Assembly (NCBI GenBank): GCA_022787565.1
Contig: JALFVN010000009.1
Span: 1-44,092, forward strand
Reading direction: 5' to 3'
Length of the DNA: 44,092 nt
From: Clostridiales bacterium
Lineage (GTDB): Bacteria; Bacillota; Clostridia; Oscillospirales; Oscillospiraceae
The notes under the pieces are model-generated. The model saw only the letters and a program-made list of their open reading frames with translations, searched no databases and was not told where the DNA came from. How positions within the stretch are numbered: the stretch's first letter is position 1; each line of letters begins with the position of its first letter. A program made the position numbers and the translations under genes. This document shows, in pieces, positions 1 to 7,427 of this stretch.

Positions 1-204
1 GCTTGTCAAAAAAGTCCTGTCGGGACTTTTTTGACCGCTTCTTCCGCCGAGCGTTTTGAAATATTCAAAACGCTGCTTCGCCCAAAAAGCTTGAAAAATC
101 AAGCTTTTTGGCGGCGGGTTATTGTAACGCGAGGCGGGCCTTACCCCCTCGCGCTCCCCCGCTGCTCTGTTGTCGGCGATTAAAGCATAGTTTTTTGACA
201 GCCT
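1..204. repeat. multi-hairpin dispersed repeat, copy 1 (short form)
   Basis: Non-coding element also present, longer, at 35059-35456. The first ~122 bases align without gaps to the second copy, with about 11 substitutions. It folds into three hairpins: 5-17 with 23-35, 52-60 with 64-72, and 84-94 with 99-109. The outer sequence TGTCAAAAAA at 4-13 is inverted exactly at 191-200, giving terminal inverted repeats as in a MITE. A strong terminator hairpin follows directly. The left boundary may lie outside the window. No ORF is supported inside it. Confidence 0.75.
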
Positions 205-244
205 CAAAGGTAGAGTCCGATTTTTCGGACTCTACCTTTGCTTT
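205..244. terminator. rho-independent terminator next to repeat copy 1
   Basis: A perfect 16-bp stem (205-220 with 225-240) with a TTTT loop is followed by CTTTT. It sits at the same place relative to the repeat as the right-hand terminator of copy 2. It probably ends a gene lying to the left of the window. Confidence 0.75.
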
Positions 245-276
245 TAAAGAATATAGTGCAGTATTGTCTCAGTAGC

Positions 277-306
277 TTGTCTTTTTCTCTCCGGCGGGCA
301 TAAAAT
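277..306 (+). promoter_or_regulatory. putative sigma-A promoter for the hemolysin III gene
   Basis: TTGTCT, an 18-base spacer and TAAAAT, placed so that the transcript would start about 20 bases upstream of the ATG at 333. Confidence 0.45.
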
Positions 307-332
307 AGTTTCGCATAAAGGAGGCCATGATT

Positions 333-1004
333 ATGACAAGAACACCCCTCTGTCAGCGCAGTCTGCCGGACTACACAAGAGCAAACGAGATCGCCAACAT
401 GATCACCCATATTGTGGGCGGTGCCATAGGCGTCATGGTATTGGTATTCGCGGTGCTGATCGCCGCCATGCACAAAAACCCATGGGGCGTGGTCAGCGGC
501 GCAATTTACGGCGCATCCATGATCCTGTTATACGCTGTCTCCAGCGTATACCACGGGCTGAAACCCTCCATGGGTAAAAAGGTAATGCAGGTCATTGACC
601 ACTGCACCATCTATCTGCTCATTGCCGGGACCTACACGCCCATTCTGCTTTCTGCCATCCGCCCCGTCCACCCGGCCGTAGCCTGGGTCGTTTTCGGCGC
701 GGAATGGGCCCTTGCCGCCTTTGCGGCAGTGTTCACCGCCATCGACCACAAGCAGTACGGAAAGCTTTCCATGTGCTGCTATATCGGCATGGGCTGGCTG
801 ATCCTTCTGGCCCTGAAGCCCACACTGGAGGCCGTGGGCAAAGCCGGCTTTCTCTGGCTTCTGGCCGGAGGCATCGCCTATACCCTGGGTGCCATTCTCT
901 ACGGACTGGGCAGAAAAAATCCCGCCCTGCACACGGTATTTCACCTCTTTGTGGACGCGGGGAGCCTGCTGCAGGCCGTCTGCATTCTGAAATATGTGCT
1001 GTAA
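333..1004 (+). CDS. hemolysin III / PAQR family membrane protein
   Basis: Polytopic membrane protein of about 223 residues with seven hydrophobic segments, the usual size for TrhA/YqfA-type hemolysin III proteins. The PAQR metal-site residues are all present: Ser70 and His74 (SSVYHG), Asp89 (VIDHC), and His200 and His204 (HTVFH). In characterised PAQR receptors these surround a zinc ion. The bacterial members have been linked to membrane-fluidity homeostasis rather than a proven haemolysin role. An in-frame ATG at 327 is only 2 bases from the GGAGG at 320-324, whereas the ATG at 333 has an 8-base spacing, so 333 is preferred. It converges with the next gene with no intervening base and no terminator between them. 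Confidence 0.88.
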   Translation: MTRTPLCQRSLPDYTRANEIANMITHIVGGAIGVMVLVFAVLIAAMHKNPWGVVSGAIYGASMILLYAVSSVYHGLKPSMGKKVMQVIDHCTIYLLIAGTYTPILLSAIRPVHPAVAWVVFGAEWALAAFAAVFTAIDHKQYGKLSMCCYIGMGWLILLALKPTLEAVGKAGFLWLLAGGIAYTLGAILYGLGRKNPALHTVFHLFVDAGSLLQAVCILKYVL

Positions 1005-1877
1005 TCAGGAGAGCATCAGCGTGCCGTCGGAAATGAAGTAATCGTAAGCGTAATAGTAATGCTTTTCCGGTGTAATACCGTAGTGATAGGCGAAAAGCTC
1101 GCTGACAGTCACCAGCTGGTAGCCCTGCTCGATGAGCCAGGGCACCAGGATCTCCGCCGCCTGGACGCTCTCTTTATATATGGAATGCATCAGGATGACC
1201 TGCCCGTCCAGATCCCCGGCCTGCTGGACTTTGTTTACTGTCCTGTCCACATTCTGGTAGAGCCAGTCCTCGGTATCCACCGACCAGCCCACAAATATCT
1301 GATCGTATTGGTTCAGAATGGATTTCACCACGCTGCCCTGAGGCGGGCGGATCAGAACCGGGTCTGTGCCGATGGCATTTTCAAATACCTCTTTGCACAG
1401 CCGCTGATCCTCTGCGATGTCCTCCTGGCTCTGGCCGGGGAGAACATTGTGGTAATAGCTGTGAGATCCGATTTCGCAGCCCAGCTCCGCGGCCCGTTTA
1501 TCGATCTCCGGATACTTTGCAACGTTGCAGCCGATCTCAAAAAAGGTGGCTACAGCGTTGTTTTTTTCCAGGCAGTCCAGGATCAGAGGGCTGTATTCCC
1601 CGCTGGGGCCGTCGTCAAAGGTCAGCGCTACCATGGGCTTGTCCGGGTCCACAGCACGCAGCGGCGCCTGTCCTTCCTCCGGCTGATTTTCCGGCTCCGC
1701 TGCGTTTTCCGCCGCAAGAGCGGTCTCCGCGGAAGGCTCATTTCGCTCCGGCGGCGTTTCCTTATGTTTTTCCCCGTTGTTCCGGGAGATCATCCCCGCC
1801 AGAAGCAGGATGGCAAACAGGCTTACCGCCACCACCGCAGAAAGATTGATCCGTCTTTTTGTTTTTACCGCATGCAT
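1005..1877 (-). CDS. membrane-anchored polysaccharide deacetylase (NodB domain)
   Basis: A 290-residue protein with one N-terminal membrane segment (about 11-30), a Glu/Pro/Ala-rich linker (35-75) and a NodB/CE4 domain outside the cell. CE4 motifs are clear: TFDDGP with Asp88/Asp89, HSYYH with metal ligands His139 and His143, RPPQG at 177-181 (the usual RPPYG with Tyr to Gln), DTEDW at 201-205 and the final LMH with His231. It probably removes N-acetyl groups from peptidoglycan or another envelope glycan, with a divalent metal. The start has AGGAGG 8 bases upstream. Four phased CTTAAT boxes lie just upstream, so a response regulator may control it. Substrate is not predictable. Confidence 0.88.
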   Translation of the reverse strand: MHAVKTKRRINLSAVVAVSLFAILLLAGMISRNNGEKHKETPPERNEPSAETALAAENAAEPENQPEEGQAPLRAVDPDKPMVALTFDDGPSGEYSPLILDCLEKNNAVATFFEIGCNVAKYPEIDKRAAELGCEIGSHSYYHNVLPGQSQEDIAEDQRLCKEVFENAIGTDPVLIRPPQGSVVKSILNQYDQIFVGWSVDTEDWLYQNVDRTVNKVQQAGDLDGQVILMHSIYKESVQAAEILVPWLIEQGYQLVTVSELFAYHYGITPEKHYYYAYDYFISDGTLMLS

Positions 1878-1904
1878 ATCCAGCGCCTCCTGTTTTCTGC
1901 TTAC

Positions 1905-1969
1905 ATTATAAGGCCGCTGTCTTATTTTGTGTTCTTAATTCCTCTTAATACGCCTTAATTTATCTTAAT
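1905..1969 (-). promoter_or_regulatory. deacetylase promoter with four phased ATTAAG boxes
   Basis: On the minus strand a TATAAT -10 (1910-1905) lacks a good -35. Directly upstream are four copies of ATTAAG (CTTAAT on the plus strand at 1934, 1944, 1954 and 1964), spaced exactly 10 bases apart on one face of the helix. Phased direct repeats abutting a poor -35 are typical of OmpR/PhoB-type activators. That assignment is inference. Confidence 0.65.
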
Positions 1970-1999
1970 GACTGATGCGCCCTGCAGGGCAAAAAAGTC

Positions 2000-2028
2000 T
2001 TGTAATGCCAGTTTTTTTCCGATATAAT
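2000..2028 (+). promoter_or_regulatory. sigma-A promoter of the GntR gene
   Basis: TTGTAA, a 17-base spacer and TATAAT. It leaves a 5' leader of about 110 bases that contains a small GC-rich hairpin (CGCTCC...GGAGCG). Confidence 0.6.
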
Positions 2029-2145
2029 CTGGTCAATGATTTCTGTTTTGCCCGCTCCTCCGGCGGAGCGGCCGCGAAATATGGCAGAATTGCTTTCCAA
2101 GCTTTCACAAATGGTTTCAGGAGCAATCCATGGGAGGTGCCGGAT

Positions 2146-2892
2146 ATGGATCAATACCAACTGAAGGAATACATCAACGCCAACCCGGACACAAAGCTGC
2201 GCGATCTGGTGGCCCAGCTTCTGTATGACGAGATCGTGGCCCTGCGCCTGAACCCGGGGGCAAAACTGAATGTGAACCAGATCTCCGCCTCTTTAGGCAT
2301 ATCCCGAACGCCGGTAACGGAGGCCATTGCCAAGCTCAGCGAGGTGGGCTTTGTGGTAAACCACCCGGGGCAAAACGGAAATTTTGTGCTGGATCTGAAT
2401 CTGAATGATATGATCAGTCTCTACCAGGTCAGGACCGCCATTGAAAGCGAGGCCGCCGCTCTCTGCGCCCACAACGCGGACGACGCCACGGTACGGGAGC
2501 TTTCCAATCTGGCCGAAGCCTTCAAGGACAGCGTGATCCGCAAGGATATTCGGGGCATGAAGGACACGGACATGCCCTTCCACCGCCTGATCATCGACTC
2601 CTGCGGCAACCCCTACATCCGCCAGAGCTATGAGCTGCTGCTGCCCAAGCTCACCATGTACCAGTCCTCCATGCTGGAATTTATCCGCCGCAGCAACAAC
2701 GAGAACAACCCCTGGATGTCCAGCGTGAAATTCAACCACATCTCCGTGGTCTCCGCCATCCGTATGCGTATGCCCCTGCTGGCCCGGCAGTCCATGGCAG
2801 ACCATGTGGACGCCAGCATGAACTTCACCACTCTCTCCGGCAACGGGGCAGATCCCTTCCTGGCCATCCGCGCCCGGCATGAAACTGATTGA
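2146..2892 (+). CDS. GntR-family transcriptional regulator, FadR/FCD type
   Basis: A 248-residue DNA-binding regulator. The N-terminal winged helix (about 15-85) includes ISRTPVTEAIAKL, typical of the GntR recognition region. The C-terminal all-helical FCD domain (about 90-235) keeps the metal/ligand residues Asp142 and His146 (DMPFH), His198 and His220. FCD-type regulators usually sense small carboxylates or sugar acids and repress catabolic operons. No obvious target operon is adjacent, so the ligand is unknown. The frame is open further upstream, but GGAGG 8 bases before ATG 2146 decides the start. The gene has its own promoter and terminator and is probably monocistronic. Confidence 0.88.
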   Translation: MDQYQLKEYINANPDTKLRDLVAQLLYDEIVALRLNPGAKLNVNQISASLGISRTPVTEAIAKLSEVGFVVNHPGQNGNFVLDLNLNDMISLYQVRTAIESEAAALCAHNADDATVRELSNLAEAFKDSVIRKDIRGMKDTDMPFHRLIIDSCGNPYIRQSYELLLPKLTMYQSSMLEFIRRSNNENNPWMSSVKFNHISVVSAIRMRMPLLARQSMADHVDASMNFTTLSGNGADPFLAIRARHETD

Positions 2893-2896
2893 ATAC

Positions 2897-2930
2897 AAAA
2901 CAAGAGCTTCCGTCCCGGAAGCTCTTGTTA
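2897..2930 (+). terminator. terminator after the GntR gene
   Basis: A 13-bp perfect stem (2900-2912 with 2916-2928) with loop TCC and an A-run on the left, between two convergent genes. It may work in both directions. The T-run is short. Confidence 0.65.
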
Positions 2931-2950
2931 TATACGAAAGATTCTGTTTT

Positions 2951-3838
2951 TCAATTGACGCGCTCGCTGCCCCAGAAGAACAGGGCCACGGTGCCGGGGC
3001 CGGTATGGCTGCCGATGGTGGTGCCGATATTGTAGATCTCCACCTTGCCGTTGAGCTTAGGAAAGCGGACCTCCACCAGATCGGCCACCTGACGGGCGTC
3101 CGCCAAGCAGGCGGAATTGCAGATATAGCACTTGCCGTCGTAGTTCAGGCCGTCTCTTGCGCACTCCTCCATTTTGTCCACAATGGTCTTGATGACCTTT
3201 TTCTTGGTGCGGATCTTGTAGCGGGGGATCAGCCTGCCCAGATTGTCCATGTTCAGCAGCGGGCAGATATCCAGCATACCGCCGAAGAAGGCCGCGGTCT
3301 TGGAGACCCTGCCGCCCTTCACATAGAAGCTGAGATCGGTGGAGAAGAACCAGTGGTGGACCTTCAGGCGGTTTTCCTCGATCCACTTGGCCAGTTCAGC
3401 CGCGCTCAGGCCCTCGTCCCGCTTGTCGGCGGCCCGGTCCATCAGAAGTCCGTAGCCGGAGGACGCACCCAGGGAGTCCACAACATATACGTTTCTCTCC
3501 GGGAAACGCTCTTTCACGATAAGGGCCGCGTTCCTTGCCGCGTTCACCGTGCCGGACAGGCCGGAGGACAGGCTCACATGGACAATGTCCTTCCCCTGCT
3601 CCAGGAAGGGGGTGAAGTAGTCCACATATTCGCCGATGCTCACCTGGGCCGTGCGGGTATCCGCCCCCTTGCTCATGGCCTCATAAAACTGATCGAAGGG
3701 CACGCTCTGGCCCAGATCGTCAGGGTATTCCTTATCGTCCAGGAAGTAGTGGAAGCAGATATAATGAATGTCCCGGCTTTCAAAATGCTCATGGGTCAGA
3801 TCGGCAGTGGAGCAGCAGCTCAAAACATAATCACTCAT
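2951..3838 (-). CDS. DegV family fatty-acid-binding protein
   Basis: A 295-residue cytoplasmic protein of the DegV/FakB fold, close to the usual family length. Recognisable blocks in order are TRTAQVSIGEY (ligand-pocket Thr-x-Gln-x-Ser type motif), SLSSGLSGT, VVDSLGASSGYG and the GGRVSK motif that begins the second domain. Characterised FakB members hold a fatty acid and present it to the FakA kinase for phosphorylation. No fakA-like gene is visible here, so the role in acyl-phosphate supply is by family only. The ATG at 3838 has AAGGAC upstream; an upstream in-frame extension to 3964 has no ribosome site and would cross the preceding terminator. Confidence 0.88.
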   Translation of the reverse strand: MSDYVLSCCSTADLTHEHFESRDIHYICFHYFLDDKEYPDDLGQSVPFDQFYEAMSKGADTRTAQVSIGEYVDYFTPFLEQGKDIVHVSLSSGLSGTVNAARNAALIVKERFPERNVYVVDSLGASSGYGLLMDRAADKRDEGLSAAELAKWIEENRLKVHHWFFSTDLSFYVKGGRVSKTAAFFGGMLDICPLLNMDNLGRLIPRYKIRTKKKVIKTIVDKMEECARDGLNYDGKCYICNSACLADARQVADLVEVRFPKLNGKVEIYNIGTTIGSHTGPGTVALFFWGSERVN

Positions 3839-3875
3839 GAAGTTTCGTCCTTTCCGTTTATTATGGGATAAGCAA

Positions 3876-3904
3876 ATTTTACGTCGGACGCCCGCAAATC
3901 GCAA
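3876..3904 (-). promoter_or_regulatory. possible promoter of the degV-like gene
   Basis: Minus strand TTGCGA, a 17-base spacer and TAAAAT, about 40 bases before the start codon. The match is moderate. Confidence 0.4.
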
Positions 3905-3935
3905 ACTACTCCGCCCATATCCCGTTCTACAGTTG

Positions 3936-3968
3936 CAAAAAAGGGCCGGTAGAGTGTTCTCCACCGGC
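3936..3968 (-). terminator. terminator after the XRE regulator gene
   Basis: On the minus strand a 10-bp stem (3968-3959 with 3954-3945, one mismatch) is followed by CCCTTTTTT. It separates the XRE gene from the degV-like gene downstream. Confidence 0.7.
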
Positions 3969-3988
3969 TCTACGATTTGTAGACCCCT

Positions 3989-4606
3989 TTATTTTGTGCG
4001 GTTTTTTCCGGGCAGCTTCGGTTTTCTGCGGATATTACAGCTGAGAAAAACAATGATCTCCGCCGGAATGGCAATGAGAAACAGCGGCCAGGGCTTTGCC
4101 AGAGGTACAAACACATACAAAATCACAAAGATGGACAGCACAAAGGCTGCCAGAGCAAACTGCAGGTGCCTGGCCTTTTTGAAAACGCAGTCCAGTATCA
4201 TGTAGGTGAGGATAGCAACGGAGCCGCCCACGATGAACACTCTCCACTCGATGATATCCAGCAGCCACATGGTGACAAACACCGTCAGCGCCACGGTCAT
4301 CACCGCGATCACGGCAATGGAAATGATGACATTCACGCTGTAGCTGCGCGTGCTCTCCTGTTTCTCGTCTCTGGGGGCCTCCCAGCTGTCGTGGTTGGAC
4401 AGCAGGTAGTCCACGCTGACGCCGAAGATCTCCGCCATCTGCAGCAGCACATAGGCGTCGGGTATGGCCTCGCCCCGCTCCCACTTGGATATGGTTTTAT
4501 CGGAATAATTCAATTTTGCGCCAAGCTCCGCCTGGGTCATTTCGTTTTCTGTGCGCAGCTTGATGATGTTGCTGGCAGAAACCAACTTAAGCTCTGAAAG
4601 TTGCAA
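3989..4606 (-). CDS. XRE-family HTH regulator with membrane segments
   Basis: A 205-residue protein. Residues about 12-66 form a Cro/CI-type helix-turn-helix (MTQAELGAKLNYSDKTISKW), followed by IPDAYVLLQMAEIFGVSVDYLL, typical of Firmicute XRE regulators. A charged linker leads to about four hydrophobic segments (residues 90-195) and a basic tail. This puts the DNA-binding domain on the cytoplasmic face of the membrane. Translation appears to start at TTG (4606), preceded by AAGGAG with a 7-base gap. A second regulator of the same plan lies at 41256-42251. Target genes and signal are unknown; autoregulation is plausible. Confidence 0.82.
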   Translation of the reverse strand: MQLSELKLVSASNIIKLRTENEMTQAELGAKLNYSDKTISKWERGEAIPDAYVLLQMAEIFGVSVDYLLSNHDSWEAPRDEKQESTRSYSVNVIISIAVIAVMTVALTVFVTMWLLDIIEWRVFIVGGSVAILTYMILDCVFKKARHLQFALAAFVLSIFVILYVFVPLAKPWPLFLIAIPAEIIVFLSCNIRRKPKLPGKNRTK

Positions 4607-4795
4607 GATCCTTCTCCTTTATGCCGTTTTCAGGGTGTGTACAGCTAAATTTTCCGGCTGGCGGGTCTCCTCCGCCGCGGAAAAGTTTTTTCTTATTTTA
4701 CGTTTTATTGCGCCGTAAGTCAAGCCATTATATTGTCGTATCAGCATGGTGCCGGAAAGCAACGGGGAACGTCAGAGAAAAAACTGGTCCTGTGA

Positions 4796-4824
4796 TTGAT
4801 TATAATCCACAAAAGTGGTACAAT
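4796..4824 (+). promoter_or_regulatory. sigma-A promoter of the yjdF-like/kinase operon
   Basis: TTGATT, a 17-base spacer and TACAAT, 52 bases before ATG 4877. The rest of the 4607-4876 gap shows no gene or further structure. Confidence 0.6.
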
Positions 4825-4876
4825 TCTTAAAAATATTTTAATTTCCTGGTGAATACTGCAAAGGAGCGAAGAGCGA

Positions 4877-5701
4877 ATGGGAAGAAAAAGAAATAATCAG
4901 GTCCGTGACCTGAAGGCCGTCATCCGCAACAACCGGCAGACCTTTATCCTCTGGGCCGTGCTGCGCCTGCTGGTGATTGCCGTGATGGTACTGTCTGTTC
5001 TGCGCGGCGATTACGCCAGCATGTTTGTCTGTCTGCTGGTGCTGGTTCTCTTTCTTATCCCCGCCTTTATCCAGAAGAACTTCGGCATAGAATTTCCCTC
5101 GGGTCTGCAGATCGTGATCCTGCTGCACATCTTTGCCACAGAAATTCTGGGCGAACTGAGCTGCTACTACGTGCGTTTTCCCCATTGGGACACCATCATG
5201 CATACCGTCTGGGGCTTTCTCTGCGCGGCGGTGGGTTTTTCCCTGGTGGATATTCTGAACCGGGATAACCGGACTCATTTCAATCTGTCCCCTGCCTATC
5301 TGGCTCTGGTTGCCTTCTGCTTCTCTATGACCATCGGCGTAATCTGGGAATTTTTCGAGTTCGGCGTGGATGTGATTTTTCTCAAGGACATGCAGAAGGA
5401 CACCATTGTCCACCACATTTCCAGCGTCATGCTGGACGAGACAAACAGCAATATTCCCATCCTGATCGACAGCATCAGTACCGTAACCGTAAACGGTCAG
5501 GACTTGGGTCTGGGCGGATATCTGGATATCGGGCTGTACGACACCATGGAGGACCTGTTCGTCAACTTTATCGGCGCGCTGGTGTTCTCCCTCATCGGCT
5601 ATTTCAGCGCAAAAAAAGAGAGCATGCGCAAATTTGCGGACAACTTTGTCCCCCGGCTCCGTGATGACAAGCCGGCAGAAAGGGGCGATGAACAGACATG
5701 A
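4877..5701 (+). CDS. YjdF-like (DUF2238-type) integral membrane protein
   Basis: A 274-residue protein with about six to seven membrane segments. Conserved-looking polar residues lie inside or beside segments: HWDTIMHTVWGFL, GVIWEFFEFGVD, and DTMEDLFVNFIGA near the C-terminus. These resemble the YjdF/DUF2238 family, whose biochemical role is unknown. The His/Asp/Glu pattern within the membrane hints at metal or proton binding, which is inference. The start has AAGGAG 10 bases upstream. The stop overlaps the next gene's start as ATGA, so it is translationally coupled to a sensor kinase and may take part in its signal input. Confidence 0.7.
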   Translation: MGRKRNNQVRDLKAVIRNNRQTFILWAVLRLLVIAVMVLSVLRGDYASMFVCLLVLVLFLIPAFIQKNFGIEFPSGLQIVILLHIFATEILGELSCYYVRFPHWDTIMHTVWGFLCAAVGFSLVDILNRDNRTHFNLSPAYLALVAFCFSMTIGVIWEFFEFGVDVIFLKDMQKDTIVHHISSVMLDETNSNIPILIDSISTVTVNGQDLGLGGYLDIGLYDTMEDLFVNFIGALVFSLIGYFSAKKESMRKFADNFVPRLRDDKPAERGDEQT

Positions 5702-6987
5702 GTCTTTCCCATCTTTCTCCCATCCAGCTGATCTTCGACATTTTATACTGCGGCTCCTGGATTCTCGTGATGAACTTCACCTATCCTTACCGGTTCAGCC
5801 GCCGGGTCACCTATCTGCTGGAGATCGTCTGGCTTATCCTCTGCATCGTTGTGCCCAGAAGTCTGCCCTTCATGTCGTCCATCCGCACCATTTTCAGCAT
5901 TTCGCTGTTCTTTTCCGTCTGTATCCTGGTTTTCGATGCGCCCTGGCCCAGGGTGCTGTTTAACTCCGCAATGATCCTCCTGCTGATGATCACCAACGAG
6001 ATTATCGGCGCGGCGCTGTACTATCCGCCGGAAGCCCTGGCCGGTACGCCAGAGCTGCTGAGCCCGAAAGGTCAGATTCTGTTTTTGGGGCCAAATCTGG
6101 TCACAGGCGTCGTGCTGTTTTCCCTTTACGGTCTGCTGATCAACCGGGTCAAATTTGATCTGTCCAGGCGGGACTGGTTTTTGTTCTGTGTTTTCCCCGC
6201 CAGTCAGTATCTGCTCATGTTCGGCTGGCTGGATGCGATCAGAACCGCGGCGGACGAAAGCCGGGTCATTTTCTTCATCATTGCCATCGCGGCCTCTGTC
6301 CTTGCCGATACAGGGCTTTTCCTCTCCGTTCGCCATATTGCCCAGCGCGCCCAGCTCAAGGCGGAAAATGCGCAGCTGGCCCGCCAGGTGGAGGCCCAGG
6401 AGAAGCATTATGCCGATCTGACCGCCCAATATGAGAGCATCCGCCGTATGCGCCATGACATCGCCAACCATCTGGACACCATGCAGGCCCTGCTGGAAAA
6501 CAGCCGCAGCGGCGAGGCGGCCGCCTACCTCTCCGAGCTGAAAGCCGGCGCCTATGACTCCACCCTGGGTATCTGCGAAAATCCCATTATCGACGCCTTT
6601 CTGCACAACAAGATCGAGTCAGCCGGCGCCGCCGGTGTGGAGATCCGTGCCCGGGTCTCTCTCAGCGCCGGTCTGCCGGTGAGCAATGTGGATCTGGTGC
6701 GGGCCTTCGGAAATCTGCTGGACAACGCGGTGGAGGCCTGCGCCGACATTGCAGGGGCCTGTGTGAGCCTGCGCTGCGCCCAGCTGAGCGGCTGCCTTGT
6801 GATCTGCACGGAAAACCCCGTCTCCCACGCCCCGGCGGAAAAGCAGCGCCGGATCCCGGAACTGGAGCGGGGCGTGGGCAGCCGGGTACTGAAGGATCTG
6901 GCGGAAAAATACAACGGAAGCCTGAAGCAGGAACAGAAAGACGGTATTTTCAGGGCAGAGCTGATCCTGAATCTGAATCAAAGCTGA
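5698..6987 (+). CDS. GHKL-domain sensor histidine kinase, AgrC-like
   Basis: A 429-residue protein with about six N-terminal membrane segments (up to about residue 212), a coiled-coil (214-250) and a cytoplasmic kinase core. RRMRHDIANHLDTM carries the likely phospho-acceptor His253 in a SPOB-type dimerisation helix. The GHKL ATPase has the N-box NLLDN (339-343) and the glycine box RGVGSRVL (391-398). This layout matches AgrC/LytS-like quorum or envelope sensors, which normally pair with a LytTR response regulator. No response regulator or peptide-signal gene is adjacent, so the kinase is orphan within this window. It is coupled by ATGA overlap to the YjdF-like protein upstream. Confidence 0.85.
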   Translation: MSLSHLSPIQLIFDILYCGSWILVMNFTYPYRFSRRVTYLLEIVWLILCIVVPRSLPFMSSIRTIFSISLFFSVCILVFDAPWPRVLFNSAMILLLMITNEIIGAALYYPPEALAGTPELLSPKGQILFLGPNLVTGVVLFSLYGLLINRVKFDLSRRDWFLFCVFPASQYLLMFGWLDAIRTAADESRVIFFIIAIAASVLADTGLFLSVRHIAQRAQLKAENAQLARQVEAQEKHYADLTAQYESIRRMRHDIANHLDTMQALLENSRSGEAAAYLSELKAGAYDSTLGICENPIIDAFLHNKIESAGAAGVEIRARVSLSAGLPVSNVDLVRAFGNLLDNAVEACADIAGACVSLRCAQLSGCLVICTENPVSHAPAEKQRRIPELERGVGSRVLKDLAEKYNGSLKQEQKDGIFRAELILNLNQS

Positions 6988-6993
6988 AATAAT

Positions 6994-7033
6994 ACCTGCG
7001 GTTCCCGGTTGGGAACCGCAGGTGTTTTTTTTA
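6994..7033 (+). terminator. strong terminator after the kinase gene
   Basis: A 13-bp perfect stem (6994-7006 with 7011-7023), loop GGTT, then a run of eight T. The T-run overlaps the end of the convergent thioesterase gene. Confidence 0.85.
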
Positions 7034-7423
7034 TTTTTGCTTTGCCTGAGCCTTGGCCAGAAAGCTCTCGTTATTGACAATAAATCTCTGGTGGGTACCT
7101 TCGCCGATCTTCTCGTCCCCCGCCCAGGCGGTAACGATGAAGCTGAGCTTGCGCCGGTCCACCTCGACCAGTTCACTTTCAGCCCGGACCGTCATGCCAA
7201 CGGGAGTGGCTGCCAGGTGTGAGATCTCCAGCCGGGTCCCCACGGTGCCCTGCCCTTCCTCCAGATAGGGCTGGACGGATTCCAGCGCGGCCTTTTCCAT
7301 CAGCGCCACCATGGCGGGAGTGGCGAAGACCTCCAGTGCGCCGCTGCCCATAACAGCTGCGGTATTGTCATGGGTCACGAGCACTTCTGCCCGGCCTTTT
7401 AAGCCTGTTTTCAGTTCTGCCAT
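7031..7423 (-). CDS. FlK-like hotdog-fold thioesterase
   Basis: A 130-residue hotdog protein. Sequence blocks GSGALEVFATPAM, ALMEKAA and ISHLAATPVGM match the fluoroacetyl-CoA thioesterase (FlK) group. The catalytic residues of FlK (Thr42, Glu50, His76) correspond in spacing to Thr35, Glu43 and His69 here. Most relatives in anaerobes are not fluoroacetate enzymes; they probably hydrolyse an acyl-CoA that is toxic or surplus. The gene follows the aminotransferase with a 4-base gap and no convincing ribosome site, so coupled translation and a shared pathway are likely. Confidence 0.82.
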   Translation of the reverse strand: MAELKTGLKGRAEVLVTHDNTAAVMGSGALEVFATPAMVALMEKAALESVQPYLEEGQGTVGTRLEISHLAATPVGMTVRAESELVEVDRRKLSFIVTAWAGDEKIGEGTHQRFIVNNESFLAKAQAKQK

Positions 7424-7427
7424 AAGC

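Noticed and set aside
1005-1877. A terminator between the convergent hemolysin III and deacetylase genes
   Set aside because: The stop codons abut with no spacer, and no hairpin with a T-run was found across the junction.
4621-4830. A 69-codon plus-strand frame between the XRE gene and the yjdF-like gene
   Set aside because: No ribosome site, no recognisable content, and it runs through the promoter of the next gene.
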